Source: an uncultured Hungatella sp. (lineage in GTDB: Bacteria > Bacillota > Clostridia > Lachnospirales > Lachnospiraceae). Taken from it: a stretch of DNA of 35,066 nucleotides. The notes beneath the pieces were generated by a model. The model made no database searches. It had not been told where the DNA came from and worked only from the letters and a program-made list of their open reading frames with translations. The stretch lies in contig CAJUPP010000037.1 in the NCBI GenBank assembly GCA_910588325.1, forward strand, positions 1 to 35,066, in the 5' to 3' direction. Of the stretch, positions 23,751 through 31,343 are shown piece by piece; the first letter of the stretch is position 1; every line of letters begins with the position of its first letter. The position numbers and the translations under genes are program-made.

Positions 23751-25262
23751 TTGAAGATAAAGACACGTCTGGGAATGGCATTTCTGACGGTTACGGTTCT
23801 GCCGATGGTCCTGATTTATCTGGCATTCTGGGGGCTTAGCCACTACCAGATGGACTCCTTTCGAAAGGCATACGGTTTGTCGGAACAGGTAGATCTTCTC
23901 TCCAGCAATTCCGTTCAGGTATTTAACCGTCTGACCAAGGACAGCCAGGTGGAGATACGACAGGTGATTCAGACTGAGCCGGATAAATTTTTGGACCCGG
24001 ATTTTTTAGATGCGGTAAATAGAAAGCTGGTTGGAAAGTATGCCTATCTGCTGGTACGCAGAGACAGTGAAATCATATATAATGGCATGGCAGGAGAGCA
24101 GGGAGAAGAGTTGTATGACAGGCTTCCTGCATATGGAGAGATTGAGGGATCCTTTGAGGGCGGAATCTATTTGGATGGAGAGACTCAGCATCTGGTGAAA
24201 CAGGAGGATTTTGAATTCAGCGACGGAGCAGCGGGAAGCGCCTTCATTGTGTCCGGATTCGGAGATTTCATTCCGGAAGTAAAGTCCATGATGGCAGAGA
24301 TTATTCTGGCAGGGATCCTGATTCTTCTGCTGGTAGGCGCCGCACTGATCGGATGGGTGTACAAATCTCTGCTCCAGCCTTTGAGCCAGCTGCAGAAGGC
24401 GACCCATGAGATTAAGAACGGGAATCTGGATTTTGCGCTGGATGTGGATTATGATGACGAGATCGGTCAGCTGTGTCAGGATTTTGAGGAGATGAGAATC
24501 CGGCTGAAGGAGTCCACAGAGGAGAAGGTTCAATATGATAAAGAGAGCAAGGAGCTAATCAGCAATATTTCCCATGATTTGAAGACTCCTATTACGGCCA
24601 TCAAGGGATATGTGGAAGGGATCATGGATGGTGTGGCAGCCTCGCCGGAGAAGCTGGACAAGTATATTCGGACTATTTACAATAAGGCCAATGACATGGA
24701 CCGCCTGATTGATGAATTAACGTTTTACTCCAAGATTGATACCCACAAGATTCCGTATACATTTTCTAAAATTAACGTGGCCGGTTATTTTAAGGATTGT
24801 GTGGAGGAGGTTGGCCTGGATTTAGATGCCAATAATATTGAACTGGGATATTTTAATTATGTGGATGAAGATGTGGTTGTGATTGCTGATGCGGAACAGA
24901 TGAAGCGAGTGATCAACAATATCATCAGCAATTCTGTAAAGTACCTGGATAAGAAGAAAGGGCTCATTAATATTCGAATCAAGGATGTGGGAGATTTCAT
25001 CCAGGTGGAGATTGAGGATAACGGAAGGGGGATTGCTGCCAAGGATTTGCCCAATATTTTTGACAGGTTCTACCGCACAGATTCTTCCAGAAATTCGTCA
25101 AAGGGCGGAAGCGGTATCGGTTTGTCCATTGTCCGCAAGATTATTGAGGACCATGGGGGCAAGATCTGGGCGACAAGTAAGGTGGGAATCGGTACGGAGA
25201 TTCATTTTGTGCTAAGAAAATACCAGGAGGTTATACGTGATGAAGAGGATACTGATCGTTGA
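23751..25262 (+). CDS. Sensor histidine kinase
   Basis: A 503-residue membrane kinase. Membrane helices near 8-28 and 180-205 enclose an extracytoplasmic sensor domain of about 150 residues with no recognised fold. A HAMP domain, a dimerisation helix with ISNISHDLKTPITAIKGY (phospho-acceptor His275) and a HATPase domain with NNIISNSVKY and GGSGIGLSIVRK follow. The start is taken as TTG at 23751, which has a strong gaggagg site (23735-23741). The ATG at 23691 gives 20 more residues but has no site. The kinase precedes its regulator, the reverse of the first system, and overlaps it by 23 bases. Confidence 0.92.
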   Translation: MKIKTRLGMAFLTVTVLPMVLIYLAFWGLSHYQMDSFRKAYGLSEQVDLLSSNSVQVFNRLTKDSQVEIRQVIQTEPDKFLDPDFLDAVNRKLVGKYAYLLVRRDSEIIYNGMAGEQGEELYDRLPAYGEIEGSFEGGIYLDGETQHLVKQEDFEFSDGAAGSAFIVSGFGDFIPEVKSMMAEIILAGILILLLVGAALIGWVYKSLLQPLSQLQKATHEIKNGNLDFALDVDYDDEIGQLCQDFEEMRIRLKESTEEKVQYDKESKELISNISHDLKTPITAIKGYVEGIMDGVAASPEKLDKYIRTIYNKANDMDRLIDELTFYSKIDTHKIPYTFSKINVAGYFKDCVEEVGLDLDANNIELGYFNYVDEDVVVIADAEQMKRVINNIISNSVKYLDKKKGLINIRIKDVGDFIQVEIEDNGRGIAAKDLPNIFDRFYRTDSSRNSSKGGSGIGLSIVRKIIEDHGGKIWATSKVGIGTEIHFVLRKYQEVIRDEEDTDR

Positions 25263-25929
25263 GGATGAAGAAAGCATTGCGGAGCTGGAGAAGGATTATC
25301 TGGAATTAAGCGGCTTTGAAGTTGAGATAGAGAATGAAGGCGACGAAGGGCTTAAGAAAGCTCTGGATGAAGAATATGATCTGTTTATTTTGGATTTGAT
25401 GCTTCCTGGCATAGATGGATTTGAAATCTGCCGCAAGATTCGGGAGAAGAAGAATACACCCATTATTATGGTGTCTGCCAAGAAGGAAGACATTGACAAG
25501 ATCAGGGGATTGGGCCTGGGAGCGGATGACTATATTACCAAGCCCTTCAGCCCCAGCGAGATGGTGGCCAGGGTAAAGGCTCATCTGGCACGGTACGACC
25601 GTCTGATTGGCAGCGGTATGCCGTCTAATGAGATAGTGGAGATACGCGGACTGAAGATAGACAAGACGGCCAGACGTGTCTGGGTCAATGGGGAGGAGAA
25701 GAATTTTACGACTAAGGAGTTTGATCTGCTTACATTTTTGGCCCAGAACCCTAACCATGTGTTTACCAAGGAGGAGCTGTTCAGTAAAATATGGGATATG
25801 GAATCCATTGGAGATATTGCTACGGTGACAGTGCATATTAAGAAGATTCGGGAGAAGATTGAGTTCAATACAGCGAAACCCCAATATATTGAGACCATAT
25901 GGGGGGTGGGGTACCGGTTTAAGGTGTGA
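25240..25929 (+). CDS. OmpR-family response regulator
   Basis: A 229-residue regulator. The receiver has acidic Glu8-Asp9-Glu10, phosphorylation site Asp52 in FILDLMLPG, and lysine in ITKPF. The winged-helix domain ends in IETIWGVGYRFKV. The aggagg site (25225-25230) suits ATG 25240 and also a GTG one codon earlier. The gene starts inside the kinase gene. The two regulators in this window are clearly different proteins, not a recent duplication. A hairpin follows the stop codon. No target is visible; the DEAD-box helicase downstream has its own strong promoter. Confidence 0.93.
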   Translation: MKRILIVEDEESIAELEKDYLELSGFEVEIENEGDEGLKKALDEEYDLFILDLMLPGIDGFEICRKIREKKNTPIIMVSAKKEDIDKIRGLGLGADDYITKPFSPSEMVARVKAHLARYDRLIGSGMPSNEIVEIRGLKIDKTARRVWVNGEEKNFTTKEFDLLTFLAQNPNHVFTKEELFSKIWDMESIGDIATVTVHIKKIREKIEFNTAKPQYIETIWGVGYRFKV

Positions 25930-25950
25930 GAGAAAGAATATCATTCTCTC
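25928..25950 (+). terminator. Hairpin after the response regulator
   Basis: gagagaa (25928-25934) pairs with ttctctc (25944-25950) and overlaps the stop codon. No T-run follows, so it is at best a weak terminator or an RNA-stabilising stem. Confidence 0.35.
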
Positions 25951-25971
25951 GCCAGGCTGCGTTATCTCGAA

Positions 25972-26028
25972 ATGTCAAGTGTGAACGGTAACACTGAATA
26001 TGCAAGGCGAAAAATTCTAACTTGACAT
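25972..26028. repeat. Inverted-repeat element overlapping the helicase promoter
   Basis: ATGTCAAGT (25972-25980) and ACTTGACAT (26020-26028) form a perfect 9-bp inverted repeat around 39 bases. The interior contains gtgaacggtaac and tgcaaggcg, words also present in palindromic elements A and B, and ggctgcgtt lies just before it (25955-25963). It may be a degenerate relative of those elements. Its right arm supplies the -35 box TTGACA of the next promoter. Confidence 0.5.
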
Positions 26029-26050
26029 AAAGAGGGAGCTCTGTTATAGT
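26022..26050 (+). promoter_or_regulatory. Strong promoter of the DEAD-box helicase
   Basis: TTGACA at 26022-26027 and TATAGT at 26045-26050 are separated by 17 bases, with TGT before the -10 as well. This is one of the best promoter matches in the window. The start would be near 26057, giving a leader of about 107 bases. Confidence 0.85.
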
Positions 26051-26068
26051 AAAAGTCTATGAAGAACG

Positions 26069-26108
26069 GGGGAATTCAAGTTCTATCTTGAATTGCCCTG
26101 TTTGTTTG
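26069..26108 (+). promoter_or_regulatory. Leader hairpin, possible attenuator
   Basis: aattcaag (26073-26080) pairs with cttgaatt (26087-26094), extended by ggg/ccc around one mismatch, and is followed by tgtttgtttg (26099-26108). It lies in the helicase leader 12 bases after the predicted start. It could be a weak terminator or a structure that responds to cold or to helicase level. Long structured leaders are known for cold-inducible helicase genes in other bacteria. Confidence 0.45.
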
Positions 26109-26163
26109 CTATCATGAAATGTATTTTTATGAACGGTTATATTTATTTAAGAAAGGCGATTAA

Positions 26164-27834
26164 ATGGAAACAGTTAGATTTGACGAGTTACAATTGGATG
26201 ATAGAATCCTTCGGGCAGTGACCGATATGGGATTTGAGGCGATGTCGCCTATACAGGCTCAGGCAATTCCGGTGCAGATGGAATGCAGGGATGTGATTGG
26301 ACAGGCACAGACCGGTACCGGCAAAACAGCAGCATTTGGGATTCCGCTTTTGCAGAAGATTGACTGTGACAGCAGAAAGCTTCAGGCCATAGCGCTGTGT
26401 CCTACAAGAGAACTGGCAATCCAGGTGGCAGAGGAAATCCGCAGGCTGGCAAAGTATATGCGTGGCATTAAGGTACTTCCCATCTATGGAGGACAGGATA
26501 TTGGACGGCAGATAAGGGGCTTAAAGGACGGGGTTCAGATTATCATCGGCACACCAGGACGCGTCATGGATCATATGCGTCGCAAGACCATAAGATTTGA
26601 TCATGTGCATACCGTGATTCTGGATGAGGCAGATGAGATGCTGAATATGGGATTTTTGGAGGACATGGAGACAATCTTAGGCCAGCTTCCGGATGAGAGG
26701 CAGACGGTTATGTTCTCTGCAACCATGCCTATGGCAATTCAGGAAATTGCCAGGAAATTCCAGAAGAATCCTGTTAATGTCAAGGTGGTAAAAAAGGAAC
26801 TGACAGTTCCGAAAGTTACCCAATATTATTATGAGGTAAAACCTAAGACAAAGGTGGAGGTTATGTGCCGTCTGCTGGATATGTACGCACCAAAGCTTTC
26901 CGTGGCATTTTGCAATACGAAAAAGCAGGTAGATGAACTGGTTCAGGAACTGCAGGGAAGGGGATATTTTGCAGAAGGACTTCACGGAGATCTGAAACAG
27001 GAGCAGAGAGACCGTGTTATGAACAGCTTCCGAAACGGGACTACGGAGATTTTAGTCGCCACGGATGTGGCGGCCAGAGGAATCGATGTAGATGATGTGG
27101 GAGCAGTATTTAACTATGATATTCCCCAGGATGACGAATATTATGTGCATCGAATCGGGCGTACAGGCCGTGCTGGCAAAGAAGGAATCGCATTCAGCTT
27201 TGTGGTAGGGAAGGAAGTCTACAAGCTTCGGGACATTCAGAGATACTGTAAGACCAAGATTATTCCTCAGGCCATTCCGTCTTTGGATGATATCACCAGC
27301 ATCAAGGCAGAAAAGATTATGGATCAGGTGAAGGATGTGCTGGCAGATACGGATCTGACCAGAATGGTTCATATTATTGAGCAGAAGCTGGTTGAAGAGG
27401 ACTATACATCTCTGGACGTGGCGGCCGCCCTTTTAAAGCTGGCTATGGGAGAAGAGAATGAGGACATTGCAGAGAGCGGGCATCTGGCACGCTCGTTAGA
27501 TGAATTGGATCGCTACGGTTGGGATAGAAAAGACCGCGGACGCGGAGGACGAGGGGGAAGAGCCGGAGGAAGAGACAGGGATGGAAGAGGGGCCAGAGGC
27601 GATATGGTCCGTCTGTTTGTAAATATTGGAAAAAACCAGAATGTGAAACCGGGAGACATCCTGGGAGCCATTGCAGGCGAGGCGGGGATTCCGGGAAGAA
27701 TGGTGGGAAGTATTGATATGTATGATAACTACACCTTTGTGGAGGTGCCCGGCGATGACGCCAGAGCCGTGATGAAGGCCATGAAAAATGCAAAGATAAA
27801 AGGGAAGAGCGTCAGGATGGAAGTGGCGCATTAA
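26164..27834 (+). CDS. DEAD-box RNA helicase with DbpA-type RNA-binding domain
   Basis: An ATP-dependent RNA helicase of 556 residues, probably acting in ribosome assembly or mRNA turnover in the cytosol. Helicase motifs are in order: Q motif FEAMSPIQAQAIP, motif I AQTGTGKT (48-55), motif II DEAD (154-157), motif III SAT and motif VI HRIGRTGRAG. A linker rich in glycine, arginine and aspartate (about 457-480) leads to a C-terminal DbpA RNA-binding domain (about 484-553), as in DeaD/CsdA and DbpA/YxiN. The ATG follows aaagg (26152-26156). It is monocistronic with a strong promoter and a structured leader, which would fit cold induction. The orthologue (deaD, dbpA or csh type) cannot be settled without a tree. 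Confidence 0.95.
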   Translation: METVRFDELQLDDRILRAVTDMGFEAMSPIQAQAIPVQMECRDVIGQAQTGTGKTAAFGIPLLQKIDCDSRKLQAIALCPTRELAIQVAEEIRRLAKYMRGIKVLPIYGGQDIGRQIRGLKDGVQIIIGTPGRVMDHMRRKTIRFDHVHTVILDEADEMLNMGFLEDMETILGQLPDERQTVMFSATMPMAIQEIARKFQKNPVNVKVVKKELTVPKVTQYYYEVKPKTKVEVMCRLLDMYAPKLSVAFCNTKKQVDELVQELQGRGYFAEGLHGDLKQEQRDRVMNSFRNGTTEILVATDVAARGIDVDDVGAVFNYDIPQDDEYYVHRIGRTGRAGKEGIAFSFVVGKEVYKLRDIQRYCKTKIIPQAIPSLDDITSIKAEKIMDQVKDVLADTDLTRMVHIIEQKLVEEDYTSLDVAAALLKLAMGEENEDIAESGHLARSLDELDRYGWDRKDRGRGGRGGRAGGRDRDGRGARGDMVRLFVNIGKNQNVKPGDILGAIAGEAGIPGRMVGSIDMYDNYTFVEVPGDDARAVMKAMKNAKIKGKSVRMEVAH

Positions 27835-27835
27835 A

Positions 27836-27858
27836 GGGAACAGTCTAGTGCTGTTCCC
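27836..27858. terminator. Hairpin between convergent helicase and DUF3810 genes
   Basis: gggaacag (27836-27843) pairs perfectly with ctgttccc (27851-27858) across a 7-base loop. It lies between two convergent genes and contains the DUF3810 stop codon. Neither side has a clear T-run, so termination is inferred mainly from position. Confidence 0.5.
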
Positions 27859-28882
27859 GATAATATGCCAGCATCAGATCCACGACTCTGCCGTAGCTTT
27901 TCACACCATCGGTCTGATCGTTAAGCTTTAGATAGGTATCATTGATCTGGTTGGCCACCTCTGCTACTTTGCCTTCATACTGATTCCAATAAGCATTATT
28001 AGCCTGCAGATCTTCTATGGCCTGCGGTGCCAGCTGATTGCGAAGCTCCATAAAACGCTCTCTGTCCTGAGCGGCCAGGGCGTTGCCTGCATGAACCCAG
28101 CCCATCAGATAACCGCTGTATTGGAAGAAGGCTTCTTCAGAATGGATGCAGGCCAGATAACCGATAAAGTTGGCTTCATCTTCCCGCATAAAGCCCTTCA
28201 GATGAGAAAGTTCATGGCAAAGTGTGTGAGGGATATTATATCCAGTCATCTGCCAGTTATAGTTTGCCTCCACAGTAAATGGAGAATAGATTCCGCACAG
28301 CTGTTGAACAGCCAGAATCCAGGAAATCAGAACCGGCTTTGGCCGTGGATAATAGCCGGATAGCTGAGGGTATTCTGTCCCCAGATTTTCCATGGATTCC
28401 TGTCCCTGCCTGGCAAGGGTTGGCTGTGCTGTCAGCCCAGGCTGCCCAAAATCATCGGCGGTCTCGTTAATCCGATCCACCAGATAGGAACATAGTTCTT
28501 CCAGCTCATCCACAGATGATTCACGCACATCCAGGTTCAGATAACTGGAAAAAGGTCTGCGGTAATAGTTGATTCCGCAGTTTACGGTAAAGAGAAAGGC
28601 AATAAGGCCAAGGAAGGAGAAAACGGCTCCCAGAAGCTTTTGCCATTGTTTATAATGGCGTACTATATACAAGATGGAACCTGTGACAAGAATATAGATT
28701 CCCAGTTCCACTACAGAAAAGGGAAGAATACTTAAGAATCTACCATAGATTCCTACGATACATGGATAGATGGTAATGGCATACCATTCTGCAAATCCGG
28801 AAAAATTTCTGGCAGCCAGCTGCAAAAGGCCTGCTAAAGTAAAGAGAACGGCGCCAACGACGGCAGGGATATGTTTTTTCAT
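27845..28882 (-). CDS. DUF3810 membrane protein with HExxH motif
   Basis: A 345-residue protein with three N-terminal membrane helices (about 8-25, 52-74 and 84-102) and a large extracytoplasmic domain. It contains the zinc-protease-like motif HELSH (His223, Glu224, His227) followed by acidic Glu234-Asp-Glu236, the arrangement seen in the DUF3810 family. A metal-dependent peptidase role is plausible but unproven. The ATG at 28882 has an aggagg site 12 bases before it. The gene is alone on this strand, between the helicase and the signal peptidase, with its own extended -10 promoter. Confidence 0.88.
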   Translation of the reverse strand: MKKHIPAVVGAVLFTLAGLLQLAARNFSGFAEWYAITIYPCIVGIYGRFLSILPFSVVELGIYILVTGSILYIVRHYKQWQKLLGAVFSFLGLIAFLFTVNCGINYYRRPFSSYLNLDVRESSVDELEELCSYLVDRINETADDFGQPGLTAQPTLARQGQESMENLGTEYPQLSGYYPRPKPVLISWILAVQQLCGIYSPFTVEANYNWQMTGYNIPHTLCHELSHLKGFMREDEANFIGYLACIHSEEAFFQYSGYLMGWVHAGNALAAQDRERFMELRNQLAPQAIEDLQANNAYWNQYEGKVAEVANQINDTYLKLNDQTDGVKSYGRVVDLMLAYYREQH

Positions 28883-28911
28883 TTGCGGGGATACCTCCTG
28901 GTGATAGTAAG

Positions 28912-28933
28912 ATTATACCATGTCCGGTGGTAT
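28912..28933 (-). promoter_or_regulatory. DUF3810 promoter with overlapping inverted repeat
   Basis: On the minus strand TGG followed by TATAAT (28917 back to 28912) is an extended -10 promoter. ATACCA (28915-28920), seven bases, then TGGTAT (28928-28933) is a perfect inverted repeat that covers part of the -10 box. This is where a repressor would sit. Confidence 0.5.
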
Positions 28934-28972
28934 CCTTCATCTGAAAATTTTCTTACCTTTTTCTAAAATCCC

Positions 28973-29001
28973 TTGCAGAATCATGGAAACTCCTTTACAC
29001 T
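28973..29001 (+). promoter_or_regulatory. Signal peptidase promoter
   Basis: TTGCAG at 28973-28978 and TACACT at 28996-29001 are separated by 17 bases. The start would be near 29008, upstream of all candidate start codons of the signal peptidase. Confidence 0.5.
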
Positions 29002-29094
29002 AATAAGGATTCCTGGGAACTCATAAATTATGTGCAAAGAGATTTCAGGGATACAATTCGATATATGAGGCGGAAAGAAGGTTATGATAATTTT

Positions 29095-29745
29095 ATGAAA
29101 AAGCAGGATTCCAATAAACGGGGGAAAGAGGAAGAGAAAAAGCCGATTAACTGGAAAGAGGAGATTATCAGCTGGATACAGATTATTGTGGTGGCTGCTG
29201 TCATCGCATTTGTATTGAATACATTTATCATTGCTAACAGCCGGGTTCCCAGTTCTTCTATGGAGAATACGATTATGACTGGCAGCCGGGTGATTGGTTC
29301 TCGTTTATCTTATCGGTTTGGAGAACCTAAGCGCAATGATGTGGCAATTTTTGTGTTTGGTTATGACTGCAAAGAATGCGGGATTTCTTATCAGGAGACT
29401 CCAGAGGGGGTATGTCCGGTGTGCGGCAGAGAGGATAAAAAGAACAGTACCGTTTACTATGTAAAACGGGTAATCGGTATGCCGGGGGATATTATTGATA
29501 TCAAAGACGGCCATGTCTATCTGAACAATTCGGAGATTCCTTTGGAGGAACCTTATCTGCCGGAGCCGATGGATACGCCTGCGGAGCTGCACTATGAAGT
29601 TCCGGAAGGCCATTACTTTATGATGGGAGATAATCGCAACTATTCTGCCGATGCCAGATTTTGGAGATACAGCTATATCAGTGAGGACAAGATGGTTGCA
29701 AAGGTGTTGTTCCGGTATTTTCCGAGTATTGGGAAGATTGAGTAA
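29095..29745 (+). CDS. lepB: Type I signal peptidase with four-cysteine insertion
   Basis: This membrane serine-lysine protease removes signal peptides from secreted proteins. With the ATG at 29095 it has 216 residues: a basic start, one membrane helix (about 25-48), the catalytic serine in PSSSMENT (Ser55), the catalytic lysine in YYVKRVIGMPGD (Lys124), and the late boxes GHYFMMGDNRNYSADAR. Between the first two boxes is an insertion with Cys92, Cys95, Cys107 and Cys110 (CxxC-x11-CxxC), which looks like a zinc ribbon or rubredoxin-type knuckle and is not part of the core family. Starts at 29032 (GTG) and 29065 (ATG) are possible; 29095 is preferred for its agaaggt site and normal N terminus. 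Confidence 0.9.
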   Translation: MKKQDSNKRGKEEEKKPINWKEEIISWIQIIVVAAVIAFVLNTFIIANSRVPSSSMENTIMTGSRVIGSRLSYRFGEPKRNDVAIFVFGYDCKECGISYQETPEGVCPVCGREDKKNSTVYYVKRVIGMPGDIIDIKDGHVYLNNSEIPLEEPYLPEPMDTPAELHYEVPEGHYFMMGDNRNYSADARFWRYSYISEDKMVAKVLFRYFPSIGKIE

Positions 29746-29764
29746 AGAGAACCACGAAAGAAAG

Positions 29765-29815
29765 ACGGCAGCCCCATCTTTTACAAAAAAGAAAGATGGG
29801 ACTGCCGTTTATTTA
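29765..29815. terminator. Bidirectional intrinsic terminator
   Basis: acggcag and ccatcttt (29765-29780) pair with aaagatgg and ctgccgt (29792-29808), with one extra base in each strand. On the + strand the stem is followed by ttatttat, and on the - strand by ctttcttt. It lies between the convergent signal peptidase and metK genes and probably serves both. Confidence 0.85.
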
Positions 29816-29832
29816 TGTTCTGGAAAATCCGC

Positions 29833-31020
29833 TTACAGATATGATTTCAGAAGCTCTGCTTTATCCAGCTTCTCCCACGGAAGATCAAGATCCGTTCTTC
29901 CGAAGTGTCCGTAAGCTGCGGTCTGTTTGTAGATCGGGCGTCTTAAATCCAGCATTTTGATGATGCCGGCCGGCCTTAAGTCAAAGTTTTCACGGATGAT
30001 TCCAACCAGCTTTTCATTGGACAATTTTCCGGTTCCGAAGGTATCTACCATGATGGATGTGGGATGGGCTACGCCGATGGCATAGGACAGCTGGATCTCG
30101 CACTTGTCGGCTAAACCGGCAGCAACGATATTTTTAGCCACATATCTGGCTGCGTATGCTGCGGAGCGGTCTACCTTGGTGCAGTCTTTACCGGAGAAAG
30201 CACCGCCGCCGTGACGGGCATATCCGCCGTAAGTATCTACAATGATCTTACGTCCTGTAAGTCCGCTGTCACCGTGAGGGCCGCCGATAACGAAACGACC
30301 GGTAGGATTCACGAAGAATTTGGTATCCTCATCTACCATCTCCTTTGGCAGAATCGGATCGAAAACGTACTGTTTGATATCTTTATGTATCTGCTCCTGG
30401 CTTACGTCATCATCATGCTGGGTAGAAAGTACTACGGCATCCAGACGGACAGGTTTGCCGGCCTCGTCATATTCTACTGTTACCTGGGTCTTGCCGTCAG
30501 GACGCAGATAGGATAGAGTGCCATCTTTGCGGACCTTGGTAAGCTGCAGCGCCAGCTTGTGTGCAAGGGCAATGGGATACGGCATGTATTCTTCGGTCTC
30601 ATTGCTGGCGTAGCCAAACATCATACCCTGGTCGCCTGCTCCGATGGCAGCAATCTCTGCATCGCTCATCTTGTTCTCTTTGGCTTCCAGCGCTTTATCT
30701 ACGCCCAAGGCGATATCGGCGGACTGCTCGTCGATAGCAGCGATGACGCCGCAGGTATTGCAGTCAAATCCATACTCTGCCTTGTCATAGCCGATTTCAC
30801 GGATGGTGTCGCGGACAATCTTCTGGATATCCACATAAGCCTTGGTGGTGATCTCGCCCATAACCATGACGATTCCTGTGGTGGTAGCAGTCTCACAGGC
30901 AACACGGCTCATGGGATCCTGTTCTAACATGGCATCCAGGATAGCATCGGAAATCTGGTCGCACATCTTATCGGGATGGCCTTCGGTTACGGATTCTGAA
31001 GTAAACAGTAATTTCTCCAT
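29833..31020 (-). CDS. metK: S-adenosylmethionine synthetase
   Basis: MetK makes S-adenosylmethionine from methionine and ATP. The 395-residue length is typical. Diagnostic segments are present: EGHPDKMCDQISDAILDA near residue 14, GAGDQGMMFGYA near 117, the glycine-rich GGGAFSGKDCTKVDRSAAYA near 265, and active-site Asp and Lys residues within them. The ATG at 31020 follows a gaggagg site on the minus strand. Its leader contains a SAM-I riboswitch and terminator, so the enzyme is switched off by its own product at the transcription level. Confidence 0.98.
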   Translation of the reverse strand: MEKLLFTSESVTEGHPDKMCDQISDAILDAMLEQDPMSRVACETATTTGIVMVMGEITTKAYVDIQKIVRDTIREIGYDKAEYGFDCNTCGVIAAIDEQSADIALGVDKALEAKENKMSDAEIAAIGAGDQGMMFGYASNETEEYMPYPIALAHKLALQLTKVRKDGTLSYLRPDGKTQVTVEYDEAGKPVRLDAVVLSTQHDDDVSQEQIHKDIKQYVFDPILPKEMVDEDTKFFVNPTGRFVIGGPHGDSGLTGRKIIVDTYGGYARHGGGAFSGKDCTKVDRSAAYAARYVAKNIVAAGLADKCEIQLSYAIGVAHPTSIMVDTFGTGKLSNEKLVGIIRENFDLRPAGIIKMLDLRRPIYKQTAAYGHFGRTDLDLPWEKLDKAELLKSYL

Positions 31021-31070
31021 AAATATTCCTCCTCTTGTAATAAATGCGTTGAATAATGGGTATCAGGCCA

Positions 31071-31100
31071 AAAGAAAAGTCCGTAGCGAACTGCGGACTT
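31071..31100 (-). terminator. Riboswitch expression platform (metK leader terminator)
   Basis: On the minus strand aagtccgcag and ctacggactt form a hairpin (31100-31077) with a small loop, followed by ttttctttt. It lies between the SAM aptamer and the metK ribosome binding site and is the terminator that forms when SAM is bound. Confidence 0.88.
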
Positions 31101-31121
31101 GATATCATGCAACCAAATCCT

Positions 31122-31247
31122 CTTATCGTTCGATTTCTCGCTCAGGTTGGCACCTTCCTTCCTCGCCGGATGCGGCTGACGCATACCAAACGGTCCGGGG
31201 TTGCCGTGACTTCACAGATCCTTTGTATCTCCATCACTCTGAATAAG
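31122..31247 (-). promoter_or_regulatory. SAM-I (S-box) riboswitch aptamer
   Basis: Read on the minus strand, P1 is cttatt (31247-31242) with gataag (31127-31122). Conserved S-box blocks appear in order: cagagtgatggagat, ctgtgaagtcacggcaacc, aaggtgccaacctgagcgag and gataagag. These give the kink-turn, the P2/P3 core and the SAM-binding pocket of the SAM-I class. High SAM is expected to stabilise the aptamer and allow the downstream terminator to form, stopping metK transcription. Confidence 0.95.
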
Positions 31248-31285
31248 GGATAATTACGTACTTTTCAATTTTAACTTGCAACTTC

Positions 31286-31314
31286 ATTCTACTGAATGAA
31301 TACAGGCTTGTCAA
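31286..31314 (-). promoter_or_regulatory. metK promoter
   Basis: On the minus strand TTGACA (31314-31309) and TAGAAT (31291-31286) are separated by 17 bases. The start near 31279 places the complete SAM aptamer in the leader. A weaker pair (TTGCAA at 31281-31276 with CGTAAT) would start inside P1 and is less likely. Confidence 0.8.
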
Positions 31315-31343
31315 GAGATTTCTGATTCTTTCCAGAAAAAATG

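Noticed and set aside
30211..30927. Plus-strand frames opposite metK
   Set aside because: They mirror the conserved metK sequence and have no independent signals.
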